64,000 nucleotides of DNA from Pseudomonas sp. Ga0074129 (GCA_001465025.1 LNDO01000073.1:1-64000), one strand, 5' to 3'. Positions 46,835 to 56,286 are shown, numbered from the stretch's first letter. Notes: generated by a model not told the origin, from the sequence alone. Numbers and translations: made by a program.

Positions 46835-47431
46835 ATGACCCTGCCCAGCACGCTGTTCAACCTCACCGGGCGCGGTCATGCACCGGCCAGCCTGCGTAAC
46901 GCCACCCTGTTGATCATCGACGCGCAAGAGGAATACCGCAGCGGTATTTTGCAGTTGCCCGGCTTAACGGCGGCGTTGGCGCAAATCAGTGAACTGCTGG
47001 CCAAGGCCCGTGAGCTGGGCACACCGATCGTGCACATCAAACATCTGGGCATTGCCGATGGCTTGCTCGATCCGCGCGGGCCACGCGGCTTTCACTTGCC
47101 TGAAGTGGCCCCCATGCCGGGCGAATCCGTGGTGGAAAAACGCCTGCCCAACGCCTTTAGCGGCACCGAGTTGCATGAGCGGTTACAGGCATTGGGGCAT
47201 CTGGATCTGATTGTTTGCGGCTTTATGACCCACTCCAGCGTCAGCAGCACTGTGCGCGCCTGCAAAGACTACGGTTACCGCTGCACCGTCGTCGAAGCGG
47301 CCTGCGCCACGCGTGATTTGCCAACCCTTGATGGCCAAGTGATCAGCGCCAACGATGTCCACCGCGCCGAAATCATCGCCCTGGCCGACAACTTTGCCGC
47401 CGTGGTGCGCAGCGCCAGCGAGCTGCGCTGA
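46835..47431 (+). CDS. Isochorismatase-like (cysteine hydrolase family) protein lacking the Cys
   Basis: This 198-aa isochorismatase-fold protein shows the catalytic Asp in LIIDAQEEY and Lys in VEKRLPNAFSG. The position of the nucleophilic Cys, usually in T-x-x-C-V, reads THSSVSSTVRA here, so Ser replaces it. It may act in another way, like isochorismatases that lack the Cys, or be a binding protein. CCGGAGA precedes the ATG at 46835. It is the first of a plus-strand run with a small membrane protein, smr and folE. Confidence 0.85.
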   Translation: MTLPSTLFNLTGRGHAPASLRNATLLIIDAQEEYRSGILQLPGLTAALAQISELLAKARELGTPIVHIKHLGIADGLLDPRGPRGFHLPEVAPMPGESVVEKRLPNAFSGTELHERLQALGHLDLIVCGFMTHSSVSSTVRACKDYGYRCTVVEAACATRDLPTLDGQVISANDVHRAEIIALADNFAAVVRSASELR

Positions 47432-47541
47432 ATCGGCGCTGGAGCACATTCAGCCGCTGACCCGTGCGTCAATGTTGAACCCAAGCGGCCCTGGCCGGTC
47501 ATAGGCCGACAGCCACTCTAAATCGGCAAAAGGAAACCGGC

Positions 47542-47862
47542 ATGAAACGCTCCGATGGGTTTGACGCGCGCCGCCTGCGCTCTCGCGGTGTTTGCAGTTG
47601 GAGCACCCGCATGGCGCTCACCTGCGCCGCTCTGCTTGTGTTGTGCGGTGCGGCCCTAAGTGCGGCCGGTGTGGCGGCACTGCTCGGCACACATGCCATG
47701 CTCGGGCCGCTGAACGACTCGCCAGTGGCCGCCGGTTTGTTTGCCATTATCGGCCTAGCGCTGTTGAGCGTTGGCGTGATGGTTTGGCGCAGCTACCGCC
47801 GCCGATCGCGCCCCGGCAATGACCTTAATCTGGCGCCTCACTTGTTGAAAAAACGCCATTAG
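47542..47862 (+). CDS. Hypothetical two-helix membrane protein
   Basis: This 106-aa protein has a basic N-terminus (MKRSDGFDARRLRSRG), two membrane helices at about 24-50 and 60-80, and a basic tail ending LLKKRH. AAAGGAAA precedes the ATG. I recognise no family. It lies between the isochorismatase-like and smr genes, a place I recall as holding a hypothetical gene in P. aeruginosa. Confidence 0.72.
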   Translation: MKRSDGFDARRLRSRGVCSWSTRMALTCAALLVLCGAALSAAGVAALLGTHAMLGPLNDSPVAAGLFAIIGLALLSVGVMVWRSYRRRSRPGNDLNLAPHLLKKRH

Positions 47863-47919
47863 CCTTTGATGCCGCCGCTCCGCTGAAGCCTTACACTAGC
47901 CGCCTTCGTGGAGGTTCAG

Positions 47920-48477
47920 ATGCAAGACGACGATTTTTCACTGTTCAAGGCCGAATTGCGCGGCGTTAAACCGATCAAGCATGACCGCGCCGACACCGGC
48001 AAACCAAAACCTAACCGTGCCCAGCTGGCCACCTTGCGCCAAGCGGCCACAGCACGCGTGGATTCAATCAAGGTCGACGGCCTGTCCGACCAGTTCGTCA
48101 TCGACGTCGGCGCAGAAGACCCGCTGTACTGGGCTGCCAATGGCGTGCAGGACGGCCAGATGCGCAAGCTCAAGCTGGGTCAGATCAGCTTTGAAGGCAG
48201 CCTCGATCTGCATGGCATGAGTGTGGAAAAAGCCCGCGACACCCTCTGGGAGTTCATCGCTGAGGCCAACAAACTGGAAGTGCGCTGCGTGCGCATCACC
48301 CATGGCAAGGCAGTGCGCATGGACGGCCGCAAACCGATGATCAAAAGCCATGTCAACACCTGGCTGCGTCAGCATCCGCAAGTGCTGGGCTTTACCTCCT
48401 GCCTGGCCAAACACGGCGGCACGGGCGCGGTGTATGTGATGCTCAAACGCACCATGATGGATGGCCGCGACGAGTAA
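47920..48477 (+). CDS. Smr domain protein (SmrA-type)
   Basis: In this 185-aa protein the C-terminal Smr domain has the motif LDLHGMSVEKARDTLWEFI and the variant ITHGKAVRMDGRKPMIKSHVN, followed by VLGFTSCLAKHGGTGAVYVML. Smr domains nick nucleic acids; in E. coli SmrB cleaves mRNA between collided ribosomes, while this shorter type is less understood. GGAGG at 47910-47914 fixes the ATG at 47920. It is followed by folE after 86 nt. Confidence 0.88.
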   Translation: MQDDDFSLFKAELRGVKPIKHDRADTGKPKPNRAQLATLRQAATARVDSIKVDGLSDQFVIDVGAEDPLYWAANGVQDGQMRKLKLGQISFEGSLDLHGMSVEKARDTLWEFIAEANKLEVRCVRITHGKAVRMDGRKPMIKSHVNTWLRQHPQVLGFTSCLAKHGGTGAVYVMLKRTMMDGRDE

Positions 48478-48563
48478 ACCCGCCAGGCTAGCTGCCAGCA
48501 GACTTGCCAGCCCAGCCCCTGCGCCCTACCCTGCGCGCTTTGTAAAGACCAACGAGAATGTCC

Positions 48564-49112
48564 ATGTCTCTGGAACACAACTACACGGCGATCCTTGGCC
48601 AACTCGGCGAAGACGTCTCCCGCGAAGGCCTGCTCGACACCCCCAAGCGCGCCGCCAAAGCCATGCAGTACCTGTGCAAGGGCTACCAACAAACGCTGGA
48701 AGAAGTCACCAACGGCGCGCTGTTCAGCTCCGATAACAGCGAAATGGTGCTGGTGAAGAACATCGAGTTGTATTCGCTGTGCGAGCACCACTTGCTGCCC
48801 TTTATCGGCAAGGCCCACGTGGCCTATATCCCTAACGGCAAGGTGCTCGGCCTGTCGAAGGTTGCACGCATTGTCGACATGTATGCGCGTCGCCTGCAGA
48901 TTCAGGAAAACCTCAGCCGGCAGATTGCCGAAGCTGTCCAGCAGGTCACCGGTGCTCTCGGCGTGGCCGTAGTGATTGAAGCGCAGCACATGTGCATGAT
49001 GATGCGCGGTGTGGAGAAGCAAAACTCCTCCATGATCACCTCGGTGATGCTCGGCGAGTTCCGTGAAAACGCCGCCACGCGCAGCGAGTTCCTCAGTTTG
49101 GTCAACAACTGA
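48564..49112 (+). CDS. folE: GTP cyclohydrolase I
   Basis: This 182-aa enzyme opens GTP to 7,8-dihydroneopterin triphosphate, the first step of folate synthesis. Zinc ligands are visible in [20 protein letters not shown] and in [12 protein letters not shown]; the GTP-site segment is [20 protein letters not shown]. An ATG two codons earlier (48558) is possible. P. aeruginosa carries more than one folE-type gene, so the copy number should not be assumed. A terminator follows. Confidence 0.94.
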   Translation: MSLEHNYTAILGQLGEDVSREGLLDTPKRAAKAMQYLCKGYQQTLEEVTNGALFSSDNSEMVLVKNIELYSLCEHHLLPFIGKAHVAYIPNGKVLGLSKVARIVDMYARRLQIQENLSRQIAEAVQQVTGALGVAVVIEAQHMCMMMRGVEKQNSSMITSVMLGEFRENAATRSEFLSLVNN

Positions 49113-49504
49113 TCAGCAACTGATCAACTGCGCAGCAAAGAAAACCGGCCCCGTGCCGGTTTTTTTCGGCCCGCCGATTGGTCTCTCAGACGGCGAAATC
49201 CCGCCAAACGCCTGATCAAACCCGCCCAATATGGCGAGATCACGCCATTGCAATCCATATCTACAAGCCGGATAGACGCATAAAGGCCCATGAGCTGTGG
49301 CCTGACGCTGACGGGCATGCATCTTGCGATATCACCGGTAGACAACCGCTGCGACCACCCGTTGTGCGGTTGCCGCGTGCACACAATGCCTTCAAGCCTG
49401 CCACATGCCTGTCGCTCGTCGATGGGCTGGCGGGCTATTGCCGCACCGCTACAGGTGCTGGCCGAAGGGCGTCATTCCGAGTTAACGATGAGATGGTTGG
49501 TTTA
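49113..49504. other. Intergenic region between folE and mqo
   Basis: Apart from the folE terminator, these 392 nt show no supported gene. Short hairpins occur at about 49230-49248 (ATGGCG/CGCCAT) and 49286-49305 (AGGCC/GGCCT). The promoter of mqo must lie here, but I cannot name its elements. Confidence 0.4.
49141..49166 (+). terminator. Terminator of folE
   Basis: ACCGGC and GCCGGT (49144-49149, 49155-49160) form a stem with AAAA before and six T after, 30 nt past the folE stop. Confidence 0.85.
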
Positions 49505-51100
49505 ATGAAAAAACTCCTGTTGGCCGCGCTGTGCCTGAGCGTGATGGGTTGCGCCAAACAACCCGAGCCGGAAAAAACCGTGGATGTATTGCTGATCGGC
49601 GGCGGCATCATGAGCGCCACCCTGGGCACCTACCTCAACGAACTGGAGCCTGGCTGGAGCATCGATATTTACGAGCGCCTGGACCAAGTCGCCGATGAAA
49701 GCTCCAATGCCTGGAACAACGCGGGCACCGGCCACGCGGCGTTCTGCGAACTGAACTACACACCGCAACTGGCCGATGGCAGCATCGACATCAGCAAAGC
49801 CGTAGCGATCAACGAAGCCTTCGAGATTTCCAAGCAGTTTTGGGCCTACCAGGTTGACCGCCATGTGCTGATCAACCCGCCAAGCTTTATCAATAACGTG
49901 CCGCACATGAGCTTTGTCTGGGGCGACGACAACGTCGACTTCCTCAAGAAGCGTCACGCGGCGCTGCAAACCAGCCCCCTGTTCCGTGGCATGGAATACT
50001 CCGAAGACCCGCAGCAGATCGAGCAATGGGTGCCGCTGGTGATGCAAGGCCGCGTGCCGGGCGAAACGCTTGCCGCCACCCGAGTATCAATCGGCACTGA
50101 CGTGAACTTCGGCGAAATCACCCGTCAACTGTTCGGCTCGCTCAACGAGCAGGCCAACGTCAGCCTCAACCTGCAACATGAAGTGCGCGGCATCACGCGC
50201 AATGCTGACAACACCTGGAACGTGCAAGTGGCCGACCTGGCCAATGGCGGCACAGAAAAAAGCATCAACGCCAAGTTCGTGTTTATCGGTGCTGGCGGCG
50301 CGGCGCTGAAGCTGCTGCAAATGTCCGACATCCCCGAGGCTGAAGGCTATGCCGGCTTCCCGGTGGGCGGCTCGTTCCTCGCCACCAGCAACCCAGAAAT
50401 CGTCGCCCAGCACCAGGCCAAGGTCTACGGCAAAGCCTCGGTTGGCTCGCCACCGATGTCCGTGCCACATCTGGACACCCGCGTGATCGACGGACGCAAA
50501 GTGCTGCTGTTCGGCCCCTTCGCCACCTTCTCGACCAAGTTCCTGAAAAACGGCTCGTTGCTCGACACCTTCAGCGCCCTGACCACCGACAACATCCTGC
50601 CGATGACCCACGCGGGCATCGACAACTTCTCGCTCAGCACCTACCTGATGGGCCAGTTGATGCTCAGCCAGGAAGACCGCATGGTGTCGCTGCGCGAGTA
50701 CTTCCCCAACGCGCAGTCGAAAGATTGGGAGCTGATCCAGGCCGGCCAGCGCGTGCAGATCATCAAAAAAGACGCCGAACACGGCGGCATTCTGCAATTT
50801 GGCACCGAAGTCGTCAGCGCCGCCGATGGCAGCATCGCCGCGCTGCTGGGTGCTTCACCCGGTGCATCCACCGCCGCGCCGATCATGCTCTCGGTGCTGG
50901 AGAAAACCTTTAAGGACGAGATGCAGAGCCCGGAGTGGCAAACCAAGCTGAAAGAAATCATCCCGTCTTACGGCCAAAAGCTGAACGACGACCTGGCGCT
51001 GACCAACCAAACCCGCGCCTGGAGTAGCGAACGCCTGCAACTGGAGTTCGTTGAAGTGCCACCGCTGACCCTCACCCCAGAGGTCAGCCTGGCGCAGTAA
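49505..51100 (+). CDS. mqo: Malate:quinone oxidoreductase with lipoprotein-like signal
   Basis: This 531-aa FAD enzyme oxidises malate to oxaloacetate and passes electrons to the quinone pool. Core family features are the FAD motif [35 protein letters not shown] and [14 protein letters not shown] near the C-terminus. The N-terminus [24 protein letters not shown] looks like a lipoprotein signal with a lipobox-like VMGC. The enzyme is normally a peripheral protein on the cytosolic side. The start at 49505 gives the usual core length; the open frame runs further upstream but with no domain. Confidence 0.93.
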   Translation: MKKLLLAALCLSVMGCAKQPEPEKTVDVLLIGGGIMSATLGTYLNELEPGWSIDIYERLDQVADESSNAWNNAGTGHAAFCELNYTPQLADGSIDISKAVAINEAFEISKQFWAYQVDRHVLINPPSFINNVPHMSFVWGDDNVDFLKKRHAALQTSPLFRGMEYSEDPQQIEQWVPLVMQGRVPGETLAATRVSIGTDVNFGEITRQLFGSLNEQANVSLNLQHEVRGITRNADNTWNVQVADLANGGTEKSINAKFVFIGAGGAALKLLQMSDIPEAEGYAGFPVGGSFLATSNPEIVAQHQAKVYGKASVGSPPMSVPHLDTRVIDGRKVLLFGPFATFSTKFLKNGSLLDTFSALTTDNILPMTHAGIDNFSLSTYLMGQLMLSQEDRMVSLREYFPNAQSKDWELIQAGQRVQIIKKDAEHGGILQFGTEVVSAADGSIAALLGASPGASTAAPIMLSVLEKTFKDEMQSPEWQTKLKEIIPSYGQKLNDDLALTNQTRAWSSERLQLEFVEVPPLTLTPEVSLAQ

Positions 51101-51189
51101 ACCACTGCGCCAGTCAGGCAATGCAAATTGCCATGGCACCTTTTATCGTCACCCCGAGGTGACACACCCTGCGATCATTACGGGCGCGC

Positions 51190-51222
51190 AATAAAAAACC
51201 GGCCACAAGCCGGTTTTTTATT
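51190..51222. terminator. Bidirectional terminator after mqo
   Basis: A 14-bp perfect stem (51190-51203 with 51209-51222) with A- and T-runs at its outer ends serves mqo on the plus strand and the DUF3820 gene on the minus strand. Confidence 0.9.
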
Positions 51223-51235
51223 GCCAGGTGAAAGC

Positions 51236-51472
51236 CTACTGGCCCTTGAACGGCAACCGCGGCTTGGTCCGTAGCGGATCGAGCAATCCGGATAGGCCGT
51301 TGTGATCAATCTCCTGCATCAGCGCCAGCAGCCGACCTATTTCGCCTTGCGGGAAGCCTTCGCGGGCAAACCAGTTGAGGTAATTACCCGGCAGATCAGC
51401 GAGCAAGCGGCCTTTGTGTTTGCCGAAAGGCATTTCACGGGTTACCAGCAACAGCAGGTCTTCAGGTTTCAT
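51236..51472 (-). CDS. DUF3820 family protein
   Basis: This 78-aa protein has the core TREMPFGKHKGRLLADLPGNYLNWFAREGFPQG, which matches the DUF3820 pattern (MPFGK.KG, P..YL.W), found in small putative nucleic-acid-associated proteins. The start at 51472 (MKPEDLLLL) is preferred over one eight codons upstream. No membrane or signal segment. Function is unknown. Confidence 0.85.
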   Translation of the reverse strand: MKPEDLLLLVTREMPFGKHKGRLLADLPGNYLNWFAREGFPQGEIGRLLALMQEIDHNGLSGLLDPLRTKPRLPFKGQ

Positions 51473-51606
51473 CGCAGGCTCGGCAGGGTTCGGCAATCAA
51501 GCGCGGATTATGCCGTTGGGCGCAGAGCCAGACCAGCGCCGACGCCAAGCAAGGAAAACTCGGGTAAGCTGCGCGCCCCAGTTTCTCGACCCAAGGTTTG
51601 CCCCGC

Positions 51607-51975
51607 ATGATTATCAAGGCACTGCGCATCGGCCTCGGCCAGTTGATTATCTTCCTCGACTGGATCAGCCGTCCGGCCAAGCGCAAACGCACCCCAGAAG
51701 CTCAGGCTGCGGTCGAGCAAAGCGCTCGCAACCTCGCGCTGTACCAGTTCCACGCCTGCCCGTTCTGCGTAAAAACCCGCCGCACCCTGCACAAACTGAA
51801 TGTGCCCGTAGCGCTGCGCGACGCGAAAAACGACGCCCAAGCGCGCAATGATCTGGAGCAATTTGGCGGCAAGATCAAAGTGCCGTGCCTGCGCATTGAA
51901 GAAAATGGCCAGAGCACCTGGCTGTACGAATCCAAGGCGATCATCGCCTATCTCGACGAGCGCTTCGCGGCTTGA
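51607..51975 (+). CDS. Membrane-anchored glutaredoxin-like protein
   Basis: In this 122-aa protein the N-terminal 20 residues (MIIKALRIGLGQLIIFLDWI) are a hydrophobic anchor followed by basic residues. The rest is a glutaredoxin/GST-N thioredoxin fold with redox motif CPFC in FHACPFCVKTRRTLHKL and the cis-Pro KVPCLRI, plus YESKAIIAYLDERF. It probably reduces disulfides at the cytosolic membrane face. A TTG nine bases upstream is an alternative start. Confidence 0.88.
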   Translation: MIIKALRIGLGQLIIFLDWISRPAKRKRTPEAQAAVEQSARNLALYQFHACPFCVKTRRTLHKLNVPVALRDAKNDAQARNDLEQFGGKIKVPCLRIEENGQSTWLYESKAIIAYLDERFAA

Positions 51976-52030
51976 ATAGCCGAGGCGACGATTAACGCCC
52001 CTCCCTGACGGTTTAACTCAGTCGCTCAGC

Positions 52031-52057
52031 CCCTCATCCCGCTCGGGATGGGGGCAA
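52031..52057. terminator. GC-rich hairpin between convergent genes
   Basis: CATCCC and GGGATG with flanking C and G runs form a stem at about 52031-52055, between the glutaredoxin-like gene and the end of the copper operon. No T-run follows on either strand. Confidence 0.4.
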
Positions 52058-52089
52058 AGCTAACCAGCACGGGTCTGCTAAAGCCGCGC

Positions 52090-52419
52090 CTATTCGGCCT
52101 TTTGCAACTCGCTCACCCCGTACTGGCTTCCCTGCTTGTCCGCGACAAACTGCACCTTATCGCCCACGTTGAGCCCGTCCAGTTGCTCCGGTTTGCGCAC
52201 CTGAAAGACCATGGTCATCGGCGGCATGCCGATATTGGCAATGGGCCCGTGACGCAGGGTGATTTTTTGGTTGGCGGCATCGATCTTGCGCACCTCGCCC
52301 TGACTCATGCTCGTGCTGGCCTGCACAGCCTCGTGGCCCTTATGGCCGCTGTGTTCATCGCTGGCCTGTACGCTAAATGCCAAGCTGCCCAGCAGGCAGG
52401 CAATCAGTAGTTGCTTCAT
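52090..52419 (-). CDS. CusF-like periplasmic copper-binding protein
   Basis: This 109-aa precursor has a signal peptide (MKQLLIACLLGSLAFSVQA), then a His-rich stretch DEHSGHKGHE and a CusF-type small beta barrel with the metal-site segment GMPPMTMVFQV; Met residues and an upstream His bind Cu(I)/Ag(I) in the family. GGAGGAGC precedes the ATG. It is the last gene of the copper operon. CusF normally hands metal to an RND pump, which is absent here. Confidence 0.9.
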   Translation of the reverse strand: MKQLLIACLLGSLAFSVQASDEHSGHKGHEAVQASTSMSQGEVRKIDAANQKITLRHGPIANIGMPPMTMVFQVRKPEQLDGLNVGDKVQFVADKQGSQYGVSELQKAE

Positions 52420-52540
52420 GGTCTTGCTCCTCCAGTCAGGCGACCCAGTGGCCGCCCTGATCATTTATCGGCCCGCGCCAAAATTGCGCTGCCGCTATTA
52501 CCCAGGCCAGCACGGGCTGACCGGGGCTCTCACACTTGTG

Positions 52541-53041
52541 TCAGTTCGTCACGACCCGCACCTTGCCGACCATTCCCGCCTGGTAGTGACCGGCGATCAG
52601 GCAGGCGAAATCGAAGTCGCCCGCACGGTTGAAGGTCCAGATAACCTCGCTGGTCTGGCCTGGGGCGACATGGGCCATATACGGCTCGTCATGTTCCATA
52701 CCGGGGAACTTGGCCATCAGCGCCGCGTGTTTATCCAGATCGTCCTGGGTGCCGATGACGAATTCGTGCATCACCTGACCGTTATTACGGTGGACCAAGC
52801 GAATGGTCTCACCCTGCTTGATCTCCAGTTGGTCGGGGCTAAAGCGCATCTGGTCGCTCATGCCTATTTCGAGGGTGCGGCTGACTTGTTCAGGGTCACC
52901 GGCAATACCCCAGGGTTTCTGCTCTTTGACCACGGCAGCGCTGTGCTGCACACCCTGTTGTTCGCTATGGGCCAGCACGGAGCCGCTGGCCAATAAAGCA
53001 ATCAAAGCCAGTGCCAAGGGCAAACGATTTATCTGATTCAT
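52541..53041 (-). CDS. Periplasmic cupredoxin
   Basis: In this 166-aa precursor a signal peptide (MNQINRLPLALALIALLASGSVLA) is followed by a plastocyanin/azurin-like domain. The type I copper ligands are visible: His in VMHEFVIG and the C-terminal Cys-His-Met set in FACLIAGHYQAGM. It could pass electrons to or copper between periplasmic partners such as the neighbouring oxidase. It lies 19 nt downstream of the multicopper oxidase gene. GAGGAGATG is upstream. Confidence 0.9.
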   Translation of the reverse strand: MNQINRLPLALALIALLASGSVLAHSEQQGVQHSAAVVKEQKPWGIAGDPEQVSRTLEIGMSDQMRFSPDQLEIKQGETIRLVHRNNGQVMHEFVIGTQDDLDKHAALMAKFPGMEHDEPYMAHVAPGQTSEVIWTFNRAGDFDFACLIAGHYQAGMVGKVRVVTN

Positions 53042-53060
53042 TGATTCATCTCCTCAATCA

Positions 53061-54473
53061 TCAATGACCGGCATGGCCGCTAGGTTTACGCACTTGCACT
53101 TCGACCGTTTCAGCAGGCGGCTGTTTAAGCGGCATCGATTGCCCGCCGGCCTCACTTGAGCGCGTCGGTTGAGCCAAGTCCCCTTGCCACTCATAAGCCA
53201 CCGTGCCGGCCGGATGTTTGAACCAGCCAGGGTCGCGGTAATCGCCGGGGGCTTGATCTTTACGCACCTTGAGCACGGTAAACATGCCGCCCATTTCCAC
53301 CGAGCCGAAGGGACCGTCGCCGGTCATCATCGGTGCAGTGTTGGCGGGCAGTGGCATCTGCATTTCCGCCATGTCGGCCATGCCGCGCTCGCCCATGACC
53401 ATGTAATCGGGAATCAGTTGGGTGATCTTGCGAGTCATGTCGCGGTGATCAACGCCAATCAGCGTCGGTACGTCATGACCCATGGCGTTCATGGTGTGGT
53501 GGCTTTTATGGCAATGCATGGCCCAGTCGCCCTCCTCGTCGGCGAGAAACTCCAACTGGCGCATCTGCCCCACGGCCACATCCGCCGTGACTTCGGGCCA
53601 GCGCGAACCCATCGGCGTTGGCCCGCCGTCGGTGCCGGTCACCTCAAACTCGTGACCATGCAGATGGATCGGGTGGTTGGTCATGGTCAGGTTGCCCACG
53701 CGCAGGCGCACGCGGTCATCTTTGCGCACCACCAAGGGGTCGATGCCGGGGAAGATGCGGCTGTTGAAGGTCCACAGGTTGAAGTCAAGCATGGTCATGA
53801 TCTGCGGCGTGAGTGCGCCCGGTTTGATGTCGTAGGCGCTGAGCAGGAAGCAGAAGTCGCGGTCCACTTCGCTGATCAGCGGGTGATGGGCTTTGGGATG
53901 GGTGACCCAAAAGCCCATCATGCCCATGGCCATTTGCGTCATCTCGTCGGCATGCGGGTGGTACATAAAGGTGCCGGGCCGCCGGGCAACGAACTCGTAC
54001 ACAAAGGTTTTGCCCACGGGAATGGCAGGCTGGGTTAATCCGGCCACGCCGTCCATGCCGTTGGGTAAACGCTGGCCATGCCAATGGATGCTGGTGTGTT
54101 CCGGCAGTTTATTGGTGACGAAGATGCGCACCCGGTCGCCCTCCACCACTTCAATGGTCGGCCCAGGTGACTGACCGTTATAGCCCCACAGATGGGCCTT
54201 GTAGCCCGGCGCCAGTTCGCGCACCACGGGCTCGGCGACCAGATGAAACTCCTTGACGCCGTTGTTCATGCGCCAAGGCAAAGTCCAGCCGTTGAGGGTG
54301 ACCACCGGGTTATAGGGCCGACCGTTTTGCGGTTGCAGCGGCGGTTGCGTATCGGCGCTGCTCTGCGAAACGGCTTCTGGTACACCGGCCAGCGATACAC
54401 GGCTGACCGCCGAGGTGGCGACAGCCGCAGTAATCGCACTGGCACCGAGGAAGAAATCACGTCGTGACACCAT
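53061..54473 (-). CDS. Tat-exported multicopper oxidase (copper-resistance type)
   Basis: This 470-aa protein has a Tat signal SRRDFF at the start. Copper sites are clear: HWHGQRLPNGMDG, MYHPHADEM, HPIHLHGHEFEV and the T1/T3 motif MHCHKSHHTMNAM. A Met-rich segment (about 375-410) resembles the copper-binding loops of Cu(I) oxidases. It probably oxidises Cu(I) to Cu(II) in the periplasm. Spacing to the TolC gene upstream is 16 nt, and to the cupredoxin downstream 19 nt. Confidence 0.92.
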   Translation of the reverse strand: MVSRRDFFLGASAITAAVATSAVSRVSLAGVPEAVSQSSADTQPPLQPQNGRPYNPVVTLNGWTLPWRMNNGVKEFHLVAEPVVRELAPGYKAHLWGYNGQSPGPTIEVVEGDRVRIFVTNKLPEHTSIHWHGQRLPNGMDGVAGLTQPAIPVGKTFVYEFVARRPGTFMYHPHADEMTQMAMGMMGFWVTHPKAHHPLISEVDRDFCFLLSAYDIKPGALTPQIMTMLDFNLWTFNSRIFPGIDPLVVRKDDRVRLRVGNLTMTNHPIHLHGHEFEVTGTDGGPTPMGSRWPEVTADVAVGQMRQLEFLADEEGDWAMHCHKSHHTMNAMGHDVPTLIGVDHRDMTRKITQLIPDYMVMGERGMADMAEMQMPLPANTAPMMTGDGPFGSVEMGGMFTVLKVRKDQAPGDYRDPGWFKHPAGTVAYEWQGDLAQPTRSSEAGGQSMPLKQPPAETVEVQVRKPSGHAGH

Positions 54474-54489
54474 GGGGAAGAATCCTTAA

Positions 54490-55908
54490 TCAATGCCCGG
54501 CGGGCGCTGCGATGGCGGCCGTGGCCGGGGTGCTTGATGCGAGACTGGGCGCGCCCAGCATGGCCATATCCAGATCGGCCTTGGCGATCCAGAAATCGCG
54601 TTGCGCCTGTAAATAGCCCTCAACGGCAAGTATCTGTTGGCGCGCATCAGCCAGCAGTTCAAAGGTGCTGATAAACATGCCGTTGTACTGCAGCAGGTTT
54701 TCCTCGGCGATGCGCGCACGCAGCGGCAGCACTTCGTCGCGGTAATGGCGGGCGATGTCGTGGCTGCTGTGATAACCCAGATACGCCTCGCGCACTTCAG
54801 AACGCGCATTGATCGCCGTGGCTGCCGCGCGGTTAAGCATCTGCCGGTATTGCGCCTCGGCCTTGGCCACCTTGGCTCCGCTCCAGTCAAACAATGGCAA
54901 CTCCACGCTGATCTCATAGCCGCGTTGGGTTGGCGCTTCGTTGGAGCGGTTATTCGCCACGCCCAACTCCAGCACATTGATAAAACGCGTGGTTTTGCTC
55001 AGCCCCAAGTTGCTGGCCAACCGCTCGGCCTCCAGGCGCACGGCCTGAATATCCAGACGCTGGGCCATGGCCAAGCGCTCAACATCAGGCTGCGCGGCGG
55101 CGGTCGCTGGCAATTCAGGCAAACGTTCGGGCAAGCTGAAATCGATCTGCTCACCCCACAGCCCAAGCAGACGCGTCAGTTGCTCACGACTCTGCACGCG
55201 GGCTTGTTGCGCGCGGATCAAATTCAGCCCGGCGTCGGCATAAAAGCTTTGTTCCGCTGCCTGTTGCAAGGCGCTGTAGTTGCCCACCGCTGCCAGTCGC
55301 CGGGCGAGTTGCGCCGCCGCTTCGGCCGCCGCCATCACCTGCTGGCGATACGTCAGGCTTTGTTCGGCAGCCACCGCACCGTACCAAGCCTTGCGTGTTT
55401 GCACGGCCAGCTCAAAAACCGCCAAGCGCGTCTGCTGCTGCATCTGCGCAAAGCGTGCGTTCTCCATCTTTACCGTCAGCGGCATGGCGATCAGGCGCGC
55501 CAGATTGAGATGCACACCACGCTCGTACTCCACCTCCGCGCCTTTCTCCATGCGCCCGAAAGAAAACCCCGGATTGGGCAAACGCCCAGCTTGCACACGC
55601 TCGGCCTCGCTGATGCCGAGGTCCTCAAAGCGTGCCTGCAAGTCGCGGTTATTCAGCAGCGCAATCTGTACAGCGGCCTCAACATCGAGCGGTTGCGCCA
55701 GTAACTCGGCGACCCGTTCAGTCACCTGGCTGCGCTGCTCAGGGGTTTTCACCCAGCTCAGCTGTTTATCGAGTTGCTGCCCTGCCTGCTCGACCGGGGT
55801 GAAACCGCCATCGGCTGAAAACCGCGCGCAACCTGTGAGCAACACAAAAGCAAAGAGCGTGACTGCGCGCAGCAGGGACGACCTGCTCTGGGCATTAATG
55901 AAGGTCAT
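54490..55908 (-). CDS. TolC-family outer-membrane lipoprotein
   Basis: This 472-aa precursor has a lipobox in LFAFVLLTGC, then long helical repeats with the OEP pattern (LLNNRDLQARFEDLGISEAERVQAGRLPNP), closest to CzcC/CusC-type efflux channels. The start at 55908 gives the lipoprotein signal; an upstream extension has no domain. It overlaps the preceding 106-aa gene by 14 nt. An inner-membrane pump and adaptor are not encoded next to it. Confidence 0.9.
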   Translation of the reverse strand: MTFINAQSRSSLLRAVTLFAFVLLTGCARFSADGGFTPVEQAGQQLDKQLSWVKTPEQRSQVTERVAELLAQPLDVEAAVQIALLNNRDLQARFEDLGISEAERVQAGRLPNPGFSFGRMEKGAEVEYERGVHLNLARLIAMPLTVKMENARFAQMQQQTRLAVFELAVQTRKAWYGAVAAEQSLTYRQQVMAAAEAAAQLARRLAAVGNYSALQQAAEQSFYADAGLNLIRAQQARVQSREQLTRLLGLWGEQIDFSLPERLPELPATAAAQPDVERLAMAQRLDIQAVRLEAERLASNLGLSKTTRFINVLELGVANNRSNEAPTQRGYEISVELPLFDWSGAKVAKAEAQYRQMLNRAAATAINARSEVREAYLGYHSSHDIARHYRDEVLPLRARIAEENLLQYNGMFISTFELLADARQQILAVEGYLQAQRDFWIAKADLDMAMLGAPSLASSTPATAAIAAPAGH

Positions 55909-56215
55909 GCGCGTGCTCCATCGGTTGGGCAGCAGGCTGCTTTTCGGTATCAAGCGATTCAGCAGGCTGCGCCGCCCAAGGCTCCTGGGCATAAGTGCGC
56001 CAGCCGCCGATACGGCCGACCAAGTCATTGGCTTCACGCCAGTTTTGCAATGGCGGTTCGCTGTAAGGCTGATAGCCGCTAAGCGGCGATTGATACTCCA
56101 GGGCGGGTGTAGGCGCTTGGGCATTCAGGGGGTCAGGCTGCGCAGCCCAGCTGCTGGCAGACATACCCAGCAGACAGGGCAACGCCCACCTGCAGATATC
56201 GGCAATGTATTTCAT
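55895..56215 (-). CDS. Hypothetical exported protein of the copper operon
   Basis: This 106-aa precursor has a signal peptide MKYIADICRWALPCLLGMSASSWA. The mature part is Pro/Gln/Trp-rich (LEYQSPLSGYQPYSEPPLQNWREANDLVGRIGGWRTYAQE) and ends in HAHDLH, a possible metal-binding tail. Similar short proteins are found beside copper oxidase-TolC genes in Pseudomonas, I believe, but no function is known. GAGG lies before the ATG. It overlaps the TolC gene by 14 nt. Confidence 0.75.
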   Translation of the reverse strand: MKYIADICRWALPCLLGMSASSWAAQPDPLNAQAPTPALEYQSPLSGYQPYSEPPLQNWREANDLVGRIGGWRTYAQEPWAAQPAESLDTEKQPAAQPMEHAHDLH

Positions 56216-56286
56216 TGAAAAAACCTCGCATGCAACAGCGCTACGGCGTAATGCCGCCAGCACGCTGCTTATGGCGCAACAAACGC

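Noticed and set aside
49178-49504. N-terminal extension of Mqo by 109 codons
   Set aside because: The extra part matches no Mqo domain and covers the intergenic region; ATG 49505 gives the usual length.
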